Under the pieces are notes generated by a model. That model was not told where the DNA came from, searched no databases, and worked only from the letters and a program-made list of their open reading frames with translations. 64,000 bases of DNA, taken from the NCBI GenBank assembly GCA_018340805.1, contig JACMZG010001870.1, forward strand, positions 50,726,118-50,790,117. The letters run 5' to 3'. Position 1 is the first letter of the stretch. Each line of letters opens with the position of its first letter. Shown piece by piece: positions 63,441 to 64,000 of this stretch. This DNA is from Microvelia longipes (taxonomy: Eukaryota > Arthropoda > Insecta > Hemiptera > Veliidae). The translations under genes were made by a program, and so were the position numbers.

Positions 63441-64000
63441 TGAAGTCTAGGGTGTTATGAGGTTTAATTTGCTTCGCTCGTCCTTAAAATGTTAGGGTAC
63501 TTTGTTGGTATTACTTCGCTACCGGTACGCTCGACTCTAAAATTATTTGGTGTCCTAATGTATTGGATGTAATAATTTAGTGTCTGTAAAATAAGAGCGA
63601 TCTATAGTCTTTGTAAAATGTATATTATATTTATTGGTAAAATGTATGTTTTTATGATTTTTATGCAATTTTTAGTGTTTTTGACGACAAGCAATTAAAG
63701 ATAGCAAACAGTATGAATTCTTAGAACTCATTGCTTCAAAAAGTAAAAACCAAACTAAAACATACTTTTCCGTTTGAATGTCGTTAAAAAGTTTTTACTT
63801 GCCTTAAAGTCAAATGCTATAATGTCTTGTCAAGTGCTTTCCAATATCTTACTAAAAGGACGAACGTAGTGAATTATAATGTTACGTCCAATTACACTTT
63901 GTTTAATTCTTTCATATTTCCTACAAGTATGATCATAATTTTATTTCTAGCTAATCATTAAATTATCTTTGAGACTAAGACCCGTATTCAAAGACATTTT
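63441..64000. other. No gene; family B debris
   Basis: TTTGCTTCGCTCGTCCTTAA and TACTTCGCTACCGGTACGCT recall family B; the rest is unassigned AT-rich DNA. Confidence 0.45.

Overview
This window looks like intergenic DNA from an AT-rich, repeat-dense arthropod genome, probably an insect. The signs are an R1-clade LINE, a copia-type LTR element whose primer-binding site matches an internal (anticodon-region) part of initiator tRNA-Met, RTE-type and jockey-type LINEs, tRNA-derived SINEs and long (TA)n tracts. I recognise no host protein-coding gene, rRNA gene or functional tRNA gene. Almost everything that reads as protein belongs to a mobile element, and nearly every element ORF is broken by frameshifts or stops.

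Layout. (1) 1-9.7 kb: palindromic (foldback) elements, a tRNA-derived SINE inside a LINE fragment, and pieces of a ~0.7-kb interspersed repeat called family B here. (2) 10.0-17.5 kb: one RTE-type LINE on the minus strand, broken up by a SINE, a MITE with a 9-bp target duplication, other small repeats and a jockey-type LINE; a 40-bp piece of its endonuclease ORF has been amplified into a minisatellite of roughly 27 copies. (3) 17.9-26.9 kb: SINEs, a hAT-like MITE, foldback elements and family B copies. (4) 27106-36167: a 9.06-kb R1-clade LINE with poly(A) and a 9-bp target duplication, inserted into a SINE. It carries two separate gag modules, and its second gag and pol ORFs meet at an ATGA stop/start overlap. 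(5) 36-58 kb: more family B, SINEs, MITEs, tandem repeats, a distant pair of inverted repeats, and two more foldback elements. (6) 58628-63251: a copia element with identical 189-bp LTRs and a 5-bp target duplication, inserted into a family B copy. (7) The last 0.5 kb is family B debris.

The most interesting signal is a set of at least five foldback elements, different in sequence, whose arms carry a hammerhead-ribozyme-like core: CTGATGA, a variable helix II, GAA, a short self-complementary helix III, then UH. Three of the five are flanked by 9-13-bp direct repeats. That combination matches what is known of Penelope-like retroelements and their non-autonomous relatives. Other notable points are the two-gag LINE, a GNRA-capped, covarying 3' hairpin in the SINE family, and the in-place amplification of endonuclease codons.

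Limits: all family assignments come from motifs read by eye, with no database search. Frequent one-base differences in tandem arrays and in a copia element with identical LTRs suggest some frameshifts may be residual assembly errors.
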